From Paenibacillus amylolyticus (lineage in GTDB: Bacteria; Bacillota; Bacilli; Paenibacillales; Paenibacillaceae), in assembly GCF_003719335.1 (NCBI RefSeq), contig NZ_RIAS01000028.1:1-37418 (forward strand): DNA of 37,418 nt, read 5' to 3'. Positions 1 to 6,671 of the stretch are shown here, in pieces. Position numbers and translations under genes: made by a program. Position 1 is the first letter of the stretch; every line of letters starts with the position of its first letter. The notes below the pieces were generated by a model. That model made no database searches and was not told where the DNA came from. It saw only the letters and a list, made by a program, of their open reading frames with translations.

Positions 1-537
1 ATAACCGCCTCCAACCACAACAAGGCTTTCAGGAATTTCGGGCAGTGATAGCGCTTCGGTGGATGAAAGAATACGTCCGCCGAAGGGAAGAGCACTTATT
101 TCAATGGGACGGGAGCCGGTTGCCAGGATGAGGTGCTTAAAGACTATATGGCGCTCACCATCTTCAGCATGATGAATCGCCGCGGTATGTGCATCTATCA
201 AGCTTGCTTCACCTGTCAGAACAGTAACACCCGCCGTTTTGAGCAAAAACCGAACCCCTCCAGACTGCTTATCCACCACGGCTTGCTTGAAAGTCTGAGC
301 CTCTTTATAGGAACTACCTTTGTCCACAGCACCCCGTTGTCTGCGTATGGTAAAACGCTCCGCTTCGCCAATTAGTGCTTTGGAAGGAATACAGCCTACA
401 TGTGTACATACGCCGCCGATTTGCTGACGCTCCACAACAGCTGTTTTCATCCCGAGTTGTGAGGATCGTAATGCGGCCACGTAACCTCCTGGCCCTGATC
501 CAATGACCAGGGTGTCTACAGCTTCTAATGCATTCAT
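1..537 (-). CDS. lpdA: Dihydrolipoamide dehydrogenase (E3), 3' end cut off by the window
   Basis: The first 179 residues are present and the frame stays open to base 1. Residues 8-20 hold the FAD-binding Rossmann motif (TLVIGSGPGGYVAA), followed by the redox-active disulfide motif GGVCTHVGCIPSK with the CX4C spacing of the family, and later ATGSRPIE and VVVGGGY, the start of the NAD domain. The N-terminus closely resembles Bacillus PdhD as I recall it. The enzyme reoxidises the lipoyl groups of 2-oxo acid dehydrogenase complexes with NAD. The start is fixed by GGAGGTAGG a few bases before the ATG. It is transcribed away from the TetR gene at 739 from a good sigma-A promoter that lies inside a palindrome, so this copy is probably repressor-controlled rather than the housekeeping one. 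A related disulfide reductase of another substrate class is the alternative. Confidence 0.88.
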   Translation of the reverse strand, partial: MNALEAVDTLVIGSGPGGYVAALRSSQLGMKTAVVERQQIGGVCTHVGCIPSKALIGEAERFTIRRQRGAVDKGSSYKEAQTFKQAVVDKQSGGVRFLLKTAGVTVLTGEASLIDAHTAAIHHAEDGERHIVFKHLILATGSRPIEISALPFGGRILSSTEALSLPEIPESLVVVGGGY

Positions 538-555
538 AATGCCTACCTCCAAAAT

Positions 556-595
556 AAAATATGATGATCGTAATATATTATAGTCATCATATTTT
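556..595. promoter_or_regulatory. 40-bp palindromic operator candidate over the dehydrogenase promoter
   Basis: Twelve-base arms AAAATATGATGA (556-567) and TCATCATATTTT (584-595) are perfect inverted repeats, and the centre TAATATATTA (571-580) is itself palindromic about the same axis (575.5). The element covers the -10 box and start point of the minus-strand promoter. The adjacent divergent TetR-family gene is the obvious candidate binder. A related stretch, AATATGAT followed by AAATAT-A-ATATTT (676-688), overlaps the TetR gene's own -10 box. Binding by the TetR protein is inference. Confidence 0.6.
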
Positions 596-606
596 AAAGG
601 AGTCAA
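577..606 (-). promoter_or_regulatory. Sigma-A type promoter of the dihydrolipoamide dehydrogenase gene
   Basis: On the minus strand TTGACT (606-601) and TATAAT (582-577) are separated by 18 bases. Transcription would start near 570, about 33 bases before the ATG at 537. The -10 box lies in the middle of the 556-595 palindrome. Confidence 0.65.
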
Positions 607-655
607 GACTCCATTTATGATCATTCTTCCTCTCCTGTAGATGCTGATATATGAA

Positions 656-684
656 TTGACATTAAATAATATGATAAATATAAT
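656..684 (+). promoter_or_regulatory. Consensus sigma-A promoter of the TetR-family gene
   Basis: TTGACA (656-661) and TATAAT (679-684) with a 17-base spacer match the consensus exactly. The predicted start is near 691, leaving a 5' untranslated region of about 48 bases. A 13-base dyad (676-688) overlaps the -10 box, consistent with autorepression. Confidence 0.75.
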
Positions 685-738
685 ATTTTAAAAAACGATC
701 CATAGATACAGACCTAGACAAAAAGGAGAGGAAGCAAG

Positions 739-1320
739 ATGCCTTATCCGAAAGGGCACAAACTCAAAGTGCGCAACCATATTATTACTAGTGCGGCTAA
801 AGCATTTCGAACCCATGGCGTGCGGAATATAAGTCTTCCACATATTATGAAAGGTGCTGGACTGACACACGGGGGATTTTACTCCCATTTTGAGAACAAA
901 GATCAGCTTGTGATGGAGACCTGCCATTTTGCTATTAGTGACACCATGGAAATGCTGCAAAAAGTTGCTGATAAAAACAAAAATGAAGATCAACCTCCAA
1001 TTGAAGCGGTCATTGATTTTTATTTAGGCTCCTTGCATCGAGATCAAACGGAAGTCGGTTGTATCCTACCAGCACTGTCAGGTGAGATTTCTCAGCTATC
1101 GGAGGAGATACGGCAGGCTTATACACGAGAGTTACAGCGTTTTATTACGTTTATTACAAAGTTGGCTGGAATCGATACTTCTGCCGGTTATGCGCTAGTG
1201 AGCAGCATGGTAGGAACTGTTGCTTTGGCACGCGCAGTTAGTGATTCAAAGCTCAGTGACGATCTGTTACAAGCAGGTCGTACACAGGCTAAACAAATGG
1301 TAAACGCCAGCTCCAAATGA
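739..1320 (+). CDS. TetR/AcrR-family transcriptional regulator
   Basis: A 193-residue protein, the usual length for TetR regulators. The N-terminal helix-turn-helix spans about residues 10-60 and carries the family signature GGFYSHFENKDQL after an ISLPHIMKGAGLTHG recognition segment. The C-terminal two thirds form the ligand and dimerisation domain, with a VGCILPALSGEI segment resembling the GCxxxALxxE motif of a large TetR subgroup. The ribosome binding site is AAAGGAGAGG, 8-10 bases before the ATG. It is divergent from the dehydrogenase gene at 1-537 and overlaps or abuts the acetyltransferase gene downstream, so it probably represses itself and one or both neighbours. The effector cannot be told from sequence. 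Confidence 0.92.
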   Translation: MPYPKGHKLKVRNHIITSAAKAFRTHGVRNISLPHIMKGAGLTHGGFYSHFENKDQLVMETCHFAISDTMEMLQKVADKNKNEDQPPIEAVIDFYLGSLHRDQTEVGCILPALSGEISQLSEEIRQAYTRELQRFITFITKLAGIDTSAGYALVSSMVGTVALARAVSDSKLSDDLLQAGRTQAKQMVNASSK

Positions 1321-1361
1321 CAACTAACCTTGATGAAACAGACGGATGGGGGATTCATCGA

Positions 1362-1781
1362 ATGATCATTAGAGAAGCAATAACTTCAGACTATGCACAA
1401 TTGAGACAAATTTATTTGCATTCCCGGCAGGAGAGCTTTCACTGGGCTAATGCCGATGAGATGACTCTCGAAGATTTTGACCGGGATACATCGGAAGAAG
1501 AGATTCTTGTGGCGGAATCAGGTGATCAAATCCTTGGATTTGCTTCATTGTATGTACCTGACCGTTTTGTTCATAATTTATTCGTACACCCGCAGGCGGC
1601 CGGGAAAGGCGTAGGTAAACAGTTGCTCCAGCAATCGATATACAGATTGGGAACACCCGTCACGTTAAAGTGTGTTTCAGATAACCATAAGGCGCTCTCG
1701 TTCTATAAAAAGCAGGGCTGGAACGCTGTTGTCGAAGAGGGTGAACCCGAAGCAAGATACTGGGTGCTTGTATATGAATAG
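1362..1781 (+). CDS. GNAT-family N-acetyltransferase
   Basis: About 139 residues. Acetyl-CoA-binding motif A is NLFVHPQAAGKGVGKQLLQ, preceded by beta strands ILVAESGDQILGFASLYV and followed by the C-terminal NHKALSFYKKQGW segment typical of GNAT enzymes. An ATG at 1317 in the same frame would overlap the TetR stop codon (ATGA), but it has no ribosome binding site and adds 15 residues with no match to the fold. GGGGGA sits 8 bases before the ATG at 1362, and homologous folds begin with I-R-E-A as here, so I choose 1362. It is likely co-transcribed with the TetR gene. The substrate is unknown; small-molecule amines or protein N-termini are both possible. Confidence 0.88.
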   Translation: MIIREAITSDYAQLRQIYLHSRQESFHWANADEMTLEDFDRDTSEEEILVAESGDQILGFASLYVPDRFVHNLFVHPQAAGKGVGKQLLQQSIYRLGTPVTLKCVSDNHKALSFYKKQGWNAVVEEGEPEARYWVLVYE

Positions 1782-1847
1782 GCTCTAACGTATATTAAGG
1801 TGATTTTTGATCCTAAGTTACAGATATGAGATGAGGGAGCAACAGAC

Positions 1848-2219
1848 ATGAATATTCAACAAATAAACAAAAATGGAGTGTCCATCGCTTACGTTACAAA
1901 TAACGAAAAACTAATCTCGGATGTGCAATCGGCCTTGGACTTAATGGCAACCGTTAGATATGAAGTGGACTGTAATCTGATCATCGTTAATAAATCGGAA
2001 GTTAGTGAAGCGTTTTTTGATTTAAAAACACGTCTGGCTGGTGAAGTACTGCAAAAGTTCATCAATTATCAGACCAAAATTGCGATCATTGGCGATTACT
2101 CAGGATATTCCAGCAAAAGTCTGAAAGACTTTATCTATGAAAGCAATAATGGTAATGATATATTCTTTGTGTCAGACGAACATCGGGCTATAGAGAAACT
2201 AAGCGGCTTTAAAGCATAA
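1848..2219 (+). CDS. DUF4180 domain protein
   Basis: A 123-residue cytoplasmic protein that fits the DUF4180 family over its full length: an alternating beta-alpha pattern, YEVDCNLIIVNKSEVSEAFFDL in the middle with the acidic pair, and KIAIIGDYSGYSSKSLKDF followed by a C-terminal IFFVSDEHRAIEKL. No catalytic residues or membrane segments are visible. The GAGGGAGC ribosome binding site lies 9 bases before the ATG. The family has no established biochemical function that I know of. It stands alone between the acetyltransferase and the FGGY kinase, with about 250 non-coding bases following. Confidence 0.8.
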   Translation: MNIQQINKNGVSIAYVTNNEKLISDVQSALDLMATVRYEVDCNLIIVNKSEVSEAFFDLKTRLAGEVLQKFINYQTKIAIIGDYSGYSSKSLKDFIYESNNGNDIFFVSDEHRAIEKLSGFKA

Positions 2220-2469
2220 AGTGAACAGATTGAAAGTGTAGCTAATATAAAACATGAGCGTTCCATAAATTAAATAGAATCGTATTTTTATGAGACATGT
2301 CTTATTTTCATATGCCAAAAATGTTGTTTTACATCCATTCTAGGCAGGTGAAAATTGGGGATGTCTTTATTACTTCTCATGGACAAAACTTAGTTTATCC
2401 AATATACAAAGTGTTGTAAACATGTTATTATCACACCAAGCTTAAGTAAAAGGTGGTGCAAAGCCCATA

Positions 2470-4083
2470 ATGGATCAACATCTCAAACGAACGATTGTCG
2501 GCGGAGAAACCTCGCTTGGCATTGAATTTGGGTCAACCCGGATCAAGGCTGTTCTGATCAATAACAAGTTTGAAATCATTGCTTCCAGCAGCTACGAATG
2601 GGAAAATCAATGGAACAATCATTACTGGACCTATCACCCTAATGAGATGATTCGAGGGTTGCAAGAAGTGTACGCTCAACTGAAGCAGCTGGTTATGATG
2701 CATTATGGAGTAACGCTGAGCAGCATAGGCTCCATCGGACTATCCGGCATGATGCAAGGATATCTTGTTTTGGATAGCACGGGAGAATTGTTAGTTCCAT
2801 TTCGTACTTGGCGTAACCTCACAACGAGTACTGCAGCAAAATTTTTAACCCGGGAATTCCAATATAAAATTCCGGAGCGCTGGAGTATTGCGCATCTGTA
2901 CCAAGCCATCTTAAACGATGAAGAACATGTAAGGAACATTAACTATATGACAACGTTGTCGGGTTACATGCACTTTCTTCTAACAGGCAATAAAGCAATC
3001 GGTGTAGGGGATGCCTCCGGTATGTTCCCGATCAATACTGCGACAAGAAGATACAATGAAGAGATGATCGAGCAGTTTAACGAATTAATTAGGCATAAAG
3101 TTTACCCATGGAAACTAGAAGATCTTTTACCTTCTGTATATTCGGCTGGTGAACATGCAGGCTATCTTCATGAAGCTGGTGCACGTCTCATCGACCCGTC
3201 TGGCGATCTACAAGCCGGTATTCCGTTCTGCCCTCCGGAAGGGGATGCAGGAACAGGCATGGTGGCTACGAACAGTATCCATACATGTAGCGGCAGTCTA
3301 TCCGCAGGAACATCTATTTTTGCTATGATTGTTCTGGATAAAGATATAGGGATGTACCCCGAGATTGACATTTTGACTACACCTGATGGAAGTCCTGTTG
3401 GTATGGTTCTTGCCAACAATTGTACTAGTGATATCAATGCATGGATCAGACTCTTTCATGAATTTTATGAAGCATTGGGATATAAAGCTAACGTCAGTCA
3501 CTTGTTCCATGTTCTGTTTAATAAAGCGCTCGAAGCAGACCCAGATGGCGGCGGTTTGCTAAGTTACGGTTATTATTCGGGAGAGAAAATTACCGGTATG
3601 ACTCAAGGGCGTCCGTTATTTGTTCGTTCTCCCGAGAGCCGCTTTACACTCGCTAATTTTATGAGGACGCATCTGTTCAGTGCGTTTGGCACATTAAGGC
3701 TCGGAATGGACATTTTAACGCAGAGGGAGAATGTAAAGGTTGACCAGATCTTGGCACATGGCGGACTATTCAAGACCCCCTTAGCTGGCCAGAAAATGTG
3801 TGCAGCTGCACTTAATGTTCCCGTATCTGTCATGCCGACTGCTGGTGAGGGCGGTGCATGGGGTATAGCCGTATTGGCTTCCTATATGGTTTGTAAGGAG
3901 AAAAACGAAAGTTTGACAGATTTCCTCCATCTGAAAGTATTTAAAGACGTCGAAGCACTGAGGATTGATCCGGACATTACTGATGTGAACGGGTTCAACC
4001 GATTTATGGAACGGTACACGAAAGGAATGGCCATTGAGCAAGCAGCAGCTGATCATTTACAGAAAAGAGATGAAATCCATTGA
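2470..4083 (+). CDS. FGGY-family carbohydrate kinase, substrate unknown
   Basis: A 537-residue protein with the two-lobed actin-like ATPase fold of FGGY kinases. The first phosphate-binding motif is LGIEFGSTRIKAVLI at about residues 16-30. The N-terminal lobe continues with IGLSGMMQGYLVLD and FRTWRN. The second phosphate motif region has TCSGSLSAGTS, and the adenosine motif is TAGEGGAWGIAVLAS near residue 465, after ILAHGGLFKT. The family phosphorylates sugars or polyols with ATP, but this sequence is not clearly xylulokinase, gluconokinase or glycerol kinase and I assign no substrate. GGTGG lies before the ATG. No sugar isomerase, epimerase or transporter is next to it, which is unusual for the family. 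Its stop codon overlaps the start of the next small gene. Confidence 0.85.
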   Translation: MDQHLKRTIVGGETSLGIEFGSTRIKAVLINNKFEIIASSSYEWENQWNNHYWTYHPNEMIRGLQEVYAQLKQLVMMHYGVTLSSIGSIGLSGMMQGYLVLDSTGELLVPFRTWRNLTTSTAAKFLTREFQYKIPERWSIAHLYQAILNDEEHVRNINYMTTLSGYMHFLLTGNKAIGVGDASGMFPINTATRRYNEEMIEQFNELIRHKVYPWKLEDLLPSVYSAGEHAGYLHEAGARLIDPSGDLQAGIPFCPPEGDAGTGMVATNSIHTCSGSLSAGTSIFAMIVLDKDIGMYPEIDILTTPDGSPVGMVLANNCTSDINAWIRLFHEFYEALGYKANVSHLFHVLFNKALEADPDGGGLLSYGYYSGEKITGMTQGRPLFVRSPESRFTLANFMRTHLFSAFGTLRLGMDILTQRENVKVDQILAHGGLFKTPLAGQKMCAAALNVPVSVMPTAGEGGAWGIAVLASYMVCKEKNESLTDFLHLKVFKDVEALRIDPDITDVNGFNRFMERYTKGMAIEQAAADHLQKRDEIH

Positions 4084-4331
4084 CTGAATTCGTTTGGGGA
4101 ATATTCGCAACAGATGTCTCTGCACACTTTCCTAACTTTTTTCCCATCGGCATGTACAGCACGAGGGAGGAGGCCGTGAAAGAAATCCATTCTTTACCCC
4201 GAGATCACAATTATCAATTGCTGCGATTGCCGCTGAATCATAACTTTGCCTTTTACCACAAAAAAACGGGTAAGCTGGCAGGAATGGATTCAATCCATCA
4301 CGAACATTTCTATTTTAAAGATGATGTTTGA
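4080..4331 (+). CDS. Small unknown protein translationally coupled to the FGGY kinase
   Basis: An 83-residue frame beginning with TTG in a TTGA overlap with the kinase stop codon. The only upstream purine stretch is AAGAGATG within the kinase end, so translation probably depends on termination of the kinase. The protein is rich in aromatic residues and histidine (PNFFPIGMYSTREEAVKEI, NHNFAFYHKKTGKL) and has no signal peptide or membrane segment. I do not recognise a family. Because the next gene is a SUKH-type protein, an orphan immunity or accessory role is conceivable, but this is inference from position only. The overlap, and a stop followed by a new ribosome binding site for the next gene, support it being real. 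Confidence 0.55.
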   Translation: MTEFVWGIFATDVSAHFPNFFPIGMYSTREEAVKEIHSLPRDHNYQLLRLPLNHNFAFYHKKTGKLAGMDSIHHEHFYFKDDV

Positions 4332-4388
4332 CCCGGTGCTGCAGCGCTGGATTGCACGGAAGTAATCTTCTTAGAGAGAAGGTGCGGT

Positions 4389-4886
4389 ATGGATAAAGTC
4401 GTTCTGGATTTTATAACATGGGCTGAGCTAAGCGGTTGGATGATAACCCTGAAGTCAGAACCTGAACTCCAGCTGAATCAACAATGGATCGCCAGATACA
4501 AGATTATTCCCGCCGAGTATGCCTCATTCTTGCGTTTGGTCAGCCAATGCATGACATCTAGCGAGCAGACCTGGTTCCTGTGCGAAGCTGACTACAATAA
4601 CAGTTCCATTTCGGAATTCCACTGGAATGAATATGAATTAATCAGCCTGGAAGCAGCTGCAAACGATGATGTGTGGAAATCCGAAATCACGAGTTGGTGG
4701 GATCAGTATCTGCCGATTATGATGTCGGTTCATGATGGTTATTCCTTTTATGCCATTGATCTATCCAATGAAACTGGTGCAGTTGTACACGGGGAAGAAC
4801 CTGAATTTGAAGAGGTTACAAAAGTGGCCGAAGATTTCCCTCATTTTTTACAACTGATTACGTCAGGTTCAATTGCTGCGGGATAG
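4389..4886 (+). CDS. SMI1/KNR4 (SUKH superfamily) protein, possible orphan immunity protein
   Basis: A 165-residue cytoplasmic protein with the SUKH fold pattern: an N-terminal helix with LSGWMITLKSEPELQLNQQW, the YKIIPAEYASFLRLVSQC segment corresponding to the family's I-P-x-x-Y/L-x-x-F-L motif, an acidic W-containing middle, and the typical end GYSFYAIDLSNETGAVVHG followed by EEPEFEEVTKVAEDFPHFL. The ribosome binding site is AGAGAAGGTG before the ATG. Many SUKH proteins neutralise nuclease or polymorphic toxins, but no toxin gene is recognisable in the window, so the immunity role is established only for the family. It lies 57 bases after the small coupled gene and may share its transcript. 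Confidence 0.8.
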   Translation: MDKVVLDFITWAELSGWMITLKSEPELQLNQQWIARYKIIPAEYASFLRLVSQCMTSSEQTWFLCEADYNNSSISEFHWNEYELISLEAAANDDVWKSEITSWWDQYLPIMMSVHDGYSFYAIDLSNETGAVVHGEEPEFEEVTKVAEDFPHFLQLITSGSIAAG

Positions 4887-4901
4887 CATCAGCCGCGAAT
4901 C

Positions 4902-4952
4902 TAAACTGCACTCCTTCGTTTCAAAACCATTAAACTACAGGAGTGCAGTTTA
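4902..4952. terminator. Perfect 14-bp inverted repeat, putative bidirectional terminator
   Basis: Arms TAAACTGCACTCCT (4902-4915) and AGGAGTGCAGTTTA (4939-4952) are perfect complements with a 23-base loop. It sits between the convergent SUKH gene and the reductase remnant, the expected place for a shared terminator. Neither side has a strong T run and the loop is long, so a protein-binding role cannot be excluded. Confidence 0.5.
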
Positions 4953-4983
4953 AGTCTTTCCAACAATCGTGCATTTTCCTTTT

Positions 4984-5466
4984 CTAGCATTTTTCCAGGT
5001 ATCCGACATTTTTCATATAATTAAAATAACGTTTCATCAAACTGGTGTTGATTTCCGGAAAATGAATCCCTAAAGGACCCAGAGCATTTTGTGTATTGGA
5101 AGAGTCGTACTTCGGCATGTTTTCGTACAGCTCCCAGAGCTGATACTTGTCCATGCTGACTTGAATGCGCTTCAAAGCGTGTCTTTCGTCTCTAGCACGA
5201 ACTAAACAATATATTTGAATATGAGGATTAGTTTGAATCAATTCCCTCACAAGATATGCACCTAAGAAGCCAGTGGCGCCTGTAAGTAAAACCTTATTCT
5301 GTTGAAAAGATCGTACTGAAAAGGGGTGCCCAGGTTTAATATCAGCGGCTAATACTGCATCAGAGATGAAGTTGTTTTCAGATTCTGTGGGTTCATGTTC
5401 GAGTGCATTGCACAGTTTGCAGACCGTGGGATGTTCATAAAGAAGCCTTTGCTGAATGTAGGTCAA
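4984..5466 (-). pseudogene. Remnant of a nonribosomal peptide synthetase carrier-plus-thioester-reductase end
   Basis: The frame encodes three joined pieces. LLYEHPTVCKL near the start is the end of a peptidyl carrier domain. VLLTGATGFLGAYLVRELI with IYCLVRARDE is the NAD(P)-binding start of a terminal thioester reductase domain, ending at KYQLW. The last 50 residues (KYDSSNTQNALGPLGIHF, then MKRYFNYMKNVGYLEK) look like the C-terminus of such a reductase. Roughly 200 residues of the reductase core, including its catalytic Tyr-Lys region, are missing, so an in-frame internal deletion is inferred. The first codon is TTG and is preceded by stops. In another frame just upstream (about 5467-5500 on the minus strand) LGLGTSYL resembles the carrier-domain LGxxS motif, suggesting a frameshift too. 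No adenylation or condensation domain remains nearby. Confidence 0.65.
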
Positions 5467-5673
5467 GGTAGGATGTACCTAAGCCTAACTGGGATGCATT
5501 GGAGGCAGAATGGCTAAATCAATCCTAATTAATGTAACAAGAGAAGTTTTCATGTATGACAGATAACAGCCTGATCCTAGGCAGAGAATACAGCTTGGTA
5601 TGAATGAAAGTGACTTGTTCATGACATCCTACAGAAGTAGTACCATTCTCATTTCCTGAGGAGGAGATCTTAT

Positions 5674-5802
5674 ATGGCTCGCCAGAAGAAAAGGCAGGAA
5701 GCTGCTTGGAAGTCACGTAAGCAAGAACAGCACCCTCATGGTAAAATCAGATCGCTCAAAGAAATATCAAGCGAATATGAAGAGAAGAATACTACGGACT
5801 GA
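5674..5802 (+). CDS. Small basic protein of 42 residues, function unknown
   Basis: The frame starts ATGGCTCGCCAG and ends TGA at 5800-5802. A very strong ribosome binding site, GAGGAGGAGAT, lies 6 bases before the ATG, and a rho-independent terminator begins 7 bases after the stop, which together make a compact single-gene unit. The protein starts MARQKKRQEAAWKSRKQEQ, then HPHGKIRSLKEISSEY, and ends acidic. It has a basic N-terminal half, an acidic C-terminal half and no hydrophobic segment, so it is probably cytoplasmic. I do not recognise the family; small sporulation or stress proteins of Bacillales have similar composition, but that is only a resemblance. Confidence 0.65.
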   Translation: MARQKKRQEAAWKSRKQEQHPHGKIRSLKEISSEYEEKNTTD

Positions 5803-5808
5803 AAGGAT

Positions 5809-5840
5809 GACTGTCGGCGTTATTTGCCGGCAGTCATTTT
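5809..5840 (+). terminator. Rho-independent terminator
   Basis: Stem GACTGTCGGC (5809-5818) pairs with GCCGGCAGTC (5826-5835) with one G-U pair and a 7-base loop, followed by ATTTT. It terminates the 42-residue gene. Confidence 0.8.
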
Positions 5841-5967
5841 ACATTTATATTGGAATTTTAACAGTACTATATTTTATATATGCAATATGCTCTCCTACGG
5901 CAGTCAGTGAAATAGTCACTCTTTTGCTGTGAGGGGATTTTTTCATGTAAAAAAGACCAAGTACAGA

Positions 5968-6027
5968 TATATGAATTATACCCGGGTAATATTGATTTTA
6001 TATTTTTACCCGGGTATAATTCATATA
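5968..6027. promoter_or_regulatory. Perfect 22-bp inverted repeat (operator pair) around a promoter
   Basis: Bases 5968-5989 and 6006-6027 are exact inverted complements separated by 16 bases. Each arm contains the self-complementary core TACCCGGGTA flanked by TTATA or TATAA. The right arm contains the -10 box of the promoter for the DUF2239 gene and the left arm ends just before its -35 box, so two bound dimers would clamp the promoter. The core recurs, in altered form, at 7831-7838 in the leader of the next operon. The regulator is not identifiable from the window. Confidence 0.75.
5992..6020 (+). promoter_or_regulatory. Promoter of the DUF2239-hydrolase operon
   Basis: TTGATT (5992-5997) and TATAAT (6015-6020) are separated by 17 bases. 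The predicted start is near 6027, about 25 bases before the ATG. The -10 box is part of the right arm of the inverted repeat. Confidence 0.65.
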
Positions 6028-6051
6028 GAAGATCATTAAAGGAGGGTTAAC

Positions 6052-6657
6052 ATGCATGATTCATCTACCCAAATGAACTGCACTGCTTTTGTAGGCAGAA
6101 AACATTTCGCTAAAGGCACATTACAAGACGTTGTTAAAGTCGTAAAAGAAAACTTGGAAGAGAATGAAATTGTTGAATTGCTTATTTTTGACGATTTTAC
6201 TGGGAAACCGATAGATATTGATTTTCGAGGAAGCCTAGAGGATGTATTGAACCGCCTAAACAGTAAGCCTGGATGTTTAACGGATACGAAAGAGAATGAA
6301 CAACCCGTTCGCAGAGCCGGCCGCCCCAAACTAGGCGTAGTATCTGGTGAAGTCACTTTGCTGCCCAGGCAATGGGACTGGCTTAAAGCTCAACCCGGAG
6401 GCGCTTCGGTAACCCTGCGAAAACTGATTGATGAGGCTCGCCGTTCAGGGGAGAACGGAAATAAAGTTCGTGCGGCGCAGGAAATAACGTATCATTTCAT
6501 GACAGCAATGGCGGGGGATTTCCCTCAATACGAAGAGGCTTTGAGAGCACTGTATGCCGCGAATGAAAATCGTTTTTACGAATCGATCAATGATTGGACA
6601 CCCGATATAAGAGACTATATTAAGTTTTTGGCCAGTAATGCATTCACGCAGGAATAG
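6052..6657 (+). CDS. DUF2239 family protein
   Basis: A 201-residue cytoplasmic protein. The diagnostic stretch is RRAGRPKLGVVSGEVTLLP followed by RQWDWLKAQPGGASVTLRK and LIDEARR at about residues 84-127, a basic segment with a helix-turn-helix look. The N-terminal part (TAFVGRKHFAKG, LLIFDDFTGKPIDIDF, LEDVLNRL) also follows the DUF2239 pattern, so length and order agree with the family. Function is not established to my knowledge; the basic middle suggests nucleic acid binding, which is inference. The ribosome binding site AAAGGAGGG precedes the ATG by 6 bases. It is 14 bases from the hydrolase gene and clearly in one operon with it. Confidence 0.85.
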   Translation: MHDSSTQMNCTAFVGRKHFAKGTLQDVVKVVKENLEENEIVELLIFDDFTGKPIDIDFRGSLEDVLNRLNSKPGCLTDTKENEQPVRRAGRPKLGVVSGEVTLLPRQWDWLKAQPGGASVTLRKLIDEARRSGENGNKVRAAQEITYHFMTAMAGDFPQYEEALRALYAANENRFYESINDWTPDIRDYIKFLASNAFTQE

Positions 6658-6671
6658 AGGAGCATATCATA

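Noticed and set aside
133..375. An 80-codon plus-strand open frame
   Set aside because: It lies antisense inside the dihydrolipoamide dehydrogenase gene and has no ribosome binding site or recognisable protein features.
2417..2430. A catabolite-repression (cre)-like site TGTAAACATGTTAT before the FGGY kinase
   Set aside because: Three of the defined consensus positions, including the central CG, do not match, so it is not a convincing cre site.
5478..5526. A short plus-strand frame ending in NWDALEAEWLNQS
   Set aside because: Only about 18 codons are open after a stop; I cannot link it to a gene, and the minus strand here fits a decayed carrier domain better.
5738..5932. A 64-codon frame with a hydrophobic segment
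   Set aside because: It overlaps the 42-residue gene in another frame, has no ribosome binding site and runs through a terminator stem.
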